Assembly: GCA_021163905.1 (NCBI GenBank)
Contig: JAGGTG010000080.1
Span: forward strand, 1 to 8,464
Length of the DNA: 8,464 nucleotides
Source of the DNA: Candidatus Aerophobota bacterium
GTDB lineage: Bacteria; Aerophobota; Aerophobia; Aerophobales; B3-G15
Direction of reading: 5' to 3'
Part shown: piece by piece, positions 6,171 through 8,464 of the stretch
Layout: each line of letters begins with the position of its first letter
Position numbering within the stretch: the first letter of the stretch is position 1
Position numbers and translations under genes: made by a program
The notes under the pieces: generated by a model
What the model was told of the DNA's origin: nothing
Databases searched by the model: none
The model's input: only the letters and a program-made list of their open reading frames with translations

Positions 6171-7466
6171 ATGATTATAACAGGAAAAGGTGCAAAAGAT
6201 AAATTTTTGAATAATGAAGAGCTCAAAGATCTTTGCCAGAGGGCACTTGAGAAGAAAAATTTTTTTAAAGGAAAGAAAATCTTAACTATAATCCCTGATA
6301 CAACCAGAACAGGACCTGTAGATTTATTTTTCAAGGTAATCTGTGACAGCCTTTTGGAAACCACAAAAAAATTAGATTTTATGATTGCCCTTGGCACCCA
6401 TCCTGCTATGGATGATGAGAAGATAAATAGACATCTGGGAATAACTCCCAGGGAGAGAGAAACAAAGTATAGCAGTGTTAATATTTTCAATCATCACTGG
6501 GATAAAAAGGATGAGCTAAAGTACATCGGGGTAATTTCACGGGAGAAGATGAGAGAAATTTCCAATCAGCTGATGGATGAGGAAATACCTGTTGAGATAA
6601 ACAGTAAAATATTCGAATACGATGAAATTCTTATAGTGGGACCTGTATTCCCCCATGAAGTGGTGGGATTTTCCGGAGGGTATAAGTATCTTTTCCCTGG
6701 AATTGCCGGTCCTCAAATCATACATAGGTTTCACTGGCTGGGAGCCCTGATAACAAATCCCAAGATAAACGGAGTGAAAAATACCCCGGTAAGAGAAGTA
6801 ATTAACTATGCAACATCTATGATTGATCTTCCCATAAATTTATTTTGCTTTGTTGTTGAGGGGAAAAATGTATGTGGGTTCTGGGCAGGAGATGAGGAAG
6901 CCTGGTCTAAAGCCTGTGATCTTTCCTCCCGGGTTAATATTAAATACGTTGATAGAGCTTTTCATACGGTCCTATCCTGCGCTCCAGAAATGTATGAGGA
7001 TATCTGGACTGCAGGAAAATGCATGTATAAATTAGAACCAGTTGTGGAAGATAAGGGTACACTTATAATTTACGCTCCCCATATAAAAGAAGTGTCCTAT
7101 ACCCATGGAAGATACATTGAAAGAGTGGGCTACCATACAAGGGATTACTTTTTAAAGCAAATGGATAAGTTTAAGAACATTCCCGGAGCAATCCTTGCTC
7201 ACTCCACCCATGTTAAGGGAATAGGTACTTATAAAGATGGAAAGGAAACCCCCCGTATAAACGTAGTCCTGGCTACCGGAATACCTGAGGAAAGATGTAA
7301 AAAGATTAACTTAGATTATATGAATCCTGATGAGATTAATATTGAGGATTACGCTGGAAGGGAAAAAGAAGGAATTCTTTTGGTTAGAAGAGCAGGGGAG
7401 GTTTTGTACAGATTATCAAGTGGGAAAGTCCCTGACATTGATGAGCTTTATCGTAATTATAATTAA
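6171..7466 (+). CDS. LarA-family nickel-pincer racemase/epimerase, probable D-mannonate/D-gluconate 2-epimerase
   Basis: A 431-residue protein of full LarA length (the lactate racemase of Lactobacillus plantarum has 424). All main cofactor and catalytic positions are found at LarA spacing: D43 and R46 in IPDTTRTGP, H77 in ALGTHP, H162 in FPHEVVGF, K172 in SGGYKYLFPG (the lysine that anchors the nickel-pincer nucleotide) and H188. H162-K172-H188 repeats the 10- and 16-residue spacing of LarA H174-K184-H200. LarA enzymes invert the alpha-hydroxy carbon of 2-hydroxy acids by hydride transfer, and one subgroup is known to be a D-gluconate 2-epimerase. Between a mannonate-forming SDR and gluconokinase/Gnd, C2 epimerisation of D-mannonate to D-gluconate is exactly the missing step (inference). 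Start ATG 6171 follows AAAGGAG (6157-6163) by 7 nt; a longer in-frame form overlapping gnd is unsupported. The NPN cofactor genes larB, larC and larE are not in the window. Lactate or another hydroxy acid is the alternative substrate. Confidence 0.8.
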   Translation: MIITGKGAKDKFLNNEELKDLCQRALEKKNFFKGKKILTIIPDTTRTGPVDLFFKVICDSLLETTKKLDFMIALGTHPAMDDEKINRHLGITPRERETKYSSVNIFNHHWDKKDELKYIGVISREKMREISNQLMDEEIPVEINSKIFEYDEILIVGPVFPHEVVGFSGGYKYLFPGIAGPQIIHRFHWLGALITNPKINGVKNTPVREVINYATSMIDLPINLFCFVVEGKNVCGFWAGDEEAWSKACDLSSRVNIKYVDRAFHTVLSCAPEMYEDIWTAGKCMYKLEPVVEDKGTLIIYAPHIKEVSYTHGRYIERVGYHTRDYFLKQMDKFKNIPGAILAHSTHVKGIGTYKDGKETPRINVVLATGIPEERCKKINLDYMNPDEINIEDYAGREKEGILLVRRAGEVLYRLSSGKVPDIDELYRNYN

Positions 7467-8008
7467 AATACTTCCCTGAGAGGTATTTTTAATCCAGGAA
7501 GAAGAGGTGAAATAAGGACCTCATCTTGATGATAAAGACCTGTTCGCTCAAAGCCCTCTTTTTTAAAGGTAAGAACTTCGATTTCCTTTTTTTCTGGGTC
7601 CACCAGCCAGAACTCCTTTACTCCAAATTTGGCGTAGAGTTTTCTCTTCAGGATACTATCTTTCTTTTTAGTATTGGGAGATAGAATCTCTATTACCAGA
7701 TCTGGAGCTCCCTGGATATTTTTCTCAGTAATGATGCTTGCTCTTTCCTTAGATATAAACAGTATATCTGGCTGTACCACATTTTCCTCAGAAAGGACAA
7801 CATCCATGGGAGCATTAAGGATGATACCTAATTTTTTCTCTCTTATGAATCGTCTTAACAAAAATCCAAGATTTCCTGATATACTCTGGTGAGTAAATCC
7901 AGGAGAAGGTACCATAATCAACTCTCCCTCAATTATCTCATAACGTTTGTCTTCAGGTAAAAGAAGATAATCCTGGTAGGTGAATTTTATATTTGTAACA
8001 GTTTTCAT
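7463..8008 (-). CDS. Uma2 family (DUF820) PD-(D/E)XK endonuclease-like protein
   Basis: A 181-residue protein with the complete Uma2 pattern: YEIIEGELIMVPSP (23-36) with E24, E27 and E29, H40, QPDILFIS (79-86) supplying the first acidic residue, PDLVIEILSPNT (102-113) with E107, then D117, the K/Y-rich YAKFGVKEFWLVDP (125-138). These are the positions of the restriction-endonuclease-like core, so the fold looks intact and potentially active. The family is very numerous in cyanobacteria, Chloroflexi and some uncultured phyla; its cellular role is not established. ATG 8008 is chosen because GAGGGGGAAG (complement of 8014-8023) precedes it and the predicted start of transcription is near 8029. 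An in-frame GTG at 8056 would lie upstream of the transcript. It is unrelated to the sugar-acid operon, which it meets tail to tail. Confidence 0.85.
   Translation of the reverse strand: MKTVTNIKFTYQDYLLLPEDKRYEIIEGELIMVPSPGFTHQSISGNLGFLLRRFIREKKLGIILNAPMDVVLSEENVVQPDILFISKERASIITEKNIQGAPDLVIEILSPNTKKKDSILKRKLYAKFGVKEFWLVDPEKKEIEVLTFKKEGFERTGLYHQDEVLISPLLPGLKIPLREVF
7465..7490. terminator. Bidirectional hairpin terminator between convergent genes
   Basis: AAAATACTTC (7465-7474) pairs with GAGGTATTTT (7480-7489) as a 10-bp stem with one T.G pair and a CCTGA loop. Read on the + strand it ends in TTTTT (7486-7490); read on the - strand it ends in TTTT. It begins in the stop codon of the LarA-like gene and covers the last codons of the Uma2 gene, so both transcripts would end in the same 26 bp. 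The stem is AT-rich, so efficiency is uncertain. Confidence 0.55.
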
Positions 8009-8035
8009 AAATTCTTCCCCCTCAGCTTTAAACTT

Positions 8036-8063
8036 ATTATAGAAAATTGTTACCACCTGACAA
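8036..8063 (-). promoter_or_regulatory. Sigma70-type promoter of the Uma2 gene
   Basis: On the - strand, TTGTCA (complement of 8058-8063) and a perfect TATAAT (complement of 8036-8041) are 16 bp apart. Transcription would start near 8029, about 20 nt before the ATG at 8008. The -35 box lies 17 bp from the left end of the inverted-repeat element at 8080. Confidence 0.7.
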
Positions 8064-8079
8064 GCAAAAGACTCTCAAA

Positions 8080-8302
8080 TTGGGACAGTTTTTTCCACAA
8101 ATATTCCTCTAAAGGGCTCTCTGGGTATCCCTAAGGAAGCCTCTTTTTGGCGAGAAGATGAGTTAGCTCTTCACCAAAGTATAGCACAGCCAAAAAGCGG
8201 AGGCCGAGCTGCAGAGAAGTTAGAGGTGATACTAAACTATGGCGAGGCCGTCTTCCGTGGGATACCCAGGGAGCCCACATAGCTCCCCAGAAACTGTCCC
8301 AA
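8080..8302. repeat. Palindromic, structured 223-bp element (MITE-like or RNA-forming)
   Basis: The ends are a perfect 12-bp inverted repeat, TTGGGACAGTTT (8080-8091) and AAACTGTCCCAA (8291-8302). Inside is a second pair of 18-nt arms, 8114-8131 and 8259-8276, complementary at 17 positions with the eighteenth a G.T wobble, followed by GGAAG/CTTCC (8135-8139 with 8252-8256). The interior can also fold: 8139-8151 pairs with 8189-8204 (GCCTC..TTTTTGGC against GCCAAAAAG..GAGGC), or alternatively TTTGG/CCAAA plus GAAGA/TCTTC forms a hairpin at 8146-8178. Base composition is noticeably richer in G+C than the genes. No transposase or convincing target-site duplication is seen. GGGACAG-type ends recall sequences that flank REP-associated (IS200-like, Y1) transposases, from memory. 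It may be a non-autonomous mobile repeat; a structured RNA is the alternative. Confidence 0.6.
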
Positions 8303-8382
8303 CTCCAGAAAGACCCCGGTCTTGAAAAAATCCTATCATCCTTTGCTGCCCGCCGAGTGTGTTTTCCATAATTGATTTTGCC

Positions 8383-8414
8383 GGTTGTTCGGTTGGTCAG
8401 TTTTTCAGTTGATG
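8383..8414. repeat. Degenerate 8-bp tandem repeat (4 units)
   Basis: GGTTGTTC, GGTTGGTC, AGTTTTTC and AGTTGATG follow one another without indels at 8383, 8391, 8399 and 8407, a consensus near RGTTNNTC. The + strand is T/G-rich, the opposite bias to the array at 4-125. Function unknown. Confidence 0.5.
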
Positions 8415-8423
8415 TGTAAATGC

Positions 8424-8458
8424 GTTCTATGTTCGGGGTTCTACGTTCAACGTTACTT
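8424..8458. repeat. Degenerate 7-bp tandem repeat (5 units), possibly continuing past the window
   Basis: GTTCTAT, GTTCGGG, GTTCTAC, GTTCAAC and the weaker GTTACTT run in exact 7-bp register from 8424. The first four share GTTC. The array lies 9 bp after the 8-bp array, and 6 bp of the window remain after it, so its true end is not visible. No gene is seen in 8303-8464; apart from these arrays it holds a small hairpin (AAGACC/GGTCTT, 8310-8323) with no run of T after it. Confidence 0.6.
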
Positions 8459-8464
8459 TAAACA

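Noticed and set aside
6068..6490. 140-residue open frame on the - strand across the gnd/larA junction
   Set aside because: Low-complexity hydrophobic translation, no ribosome site, opposite two well-supported genes.
8009..8056. 16-codon N-terminal extension of the Uma2 protein from GTG 8056
   Set aside because: It would start upstream of the predicted -10 box and transcription start; ATG 8008 has a strong ribosome site and fits the family.
8310..8323. Hairpin AAGACC-CC-GGTCTT as a terminator
   Set aside because: The loop is too small without opening a pair and no run of T follows on either strand; there is also no gene for it to terminate.

Overview
The window is AT-rich bacterial DNA. Arg codons are mostly AGA/AGG, ATA is common for Ile, ribosome sites are strong AGGAGG types, and TTG starts are used. 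Together with a UxaE-type hexuronate epimerase (known mainly from Thermotoga, Dictyoglomus and related anaerobes) this suggests an anaerobic, possibly thermophilic, deep-branching or uncultured bacterium. The sequence does not fix the phylum.

Layout. 1-125: a degenerate 9-bp tandem repeat. 144-214: an inverted repeat, an extended -10 promoter and a small palindrome in front of the first gene. 231-7466: one complete, tightly packed six-gene operon on the + strand: a GntR/FCD regulator, tagaturonate epimerase (uxaE), an SDR D-mannonate oxidoreductase (fructuronate reductase, uxuB type), an FGGY gluconokinase (gntK), decarboxylating 6-phosphogluconate dehydrogenase (gnd), and a LarA-family nickel-pincer epimerase. 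Gene junctions are 8-bp overlap, 49-bp gap, 2-bp gap (or 4-bp overlap), 10-bp gap and 13-bp gap. 7463-8008, - strand: a Uma2-family nuclease-like gene that converges on the operon; the two stop codons overlap in a bidirectional hairpin terminator. 8080-8302: a 223-bp element with inverted-repeat ends and a branched, RNA-like interior. 8383-8458: two further short-period degenerate arrays, of 8 bp and 7 bp.

How the genes fit together. Read as chemistry, the operon spells a continuous route: D-tagaturonate to D-fructuronate (UxaE), to D-mannonate (SDR), to D-gluconate (LarA-type C2 epimerase), to 6-phosphogluconate (gluconokinase), to ribulose 5-phosphate + CO2 (Gnd). This would send pectin- or glucuronan-derived hexuronates into the pentose phosphate pathway instead of through mannonate dehydratase, KDG kinase and KDPG aldolase, none of which is in the operon. 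The key inferred step is the LarA homologue acting as a D-mannonate/D-gluconate 2-epimerase. Its nickel-pincer residues are all present, and gluconate 2-epimerase activity is known in one LarA subgroup. The route is redox-neutral overall and costs one ATP. Uronate isomerase (UxaC), a transporter and the LarB/C/E cofactor genes must be encoded elsewhere if the model is right.
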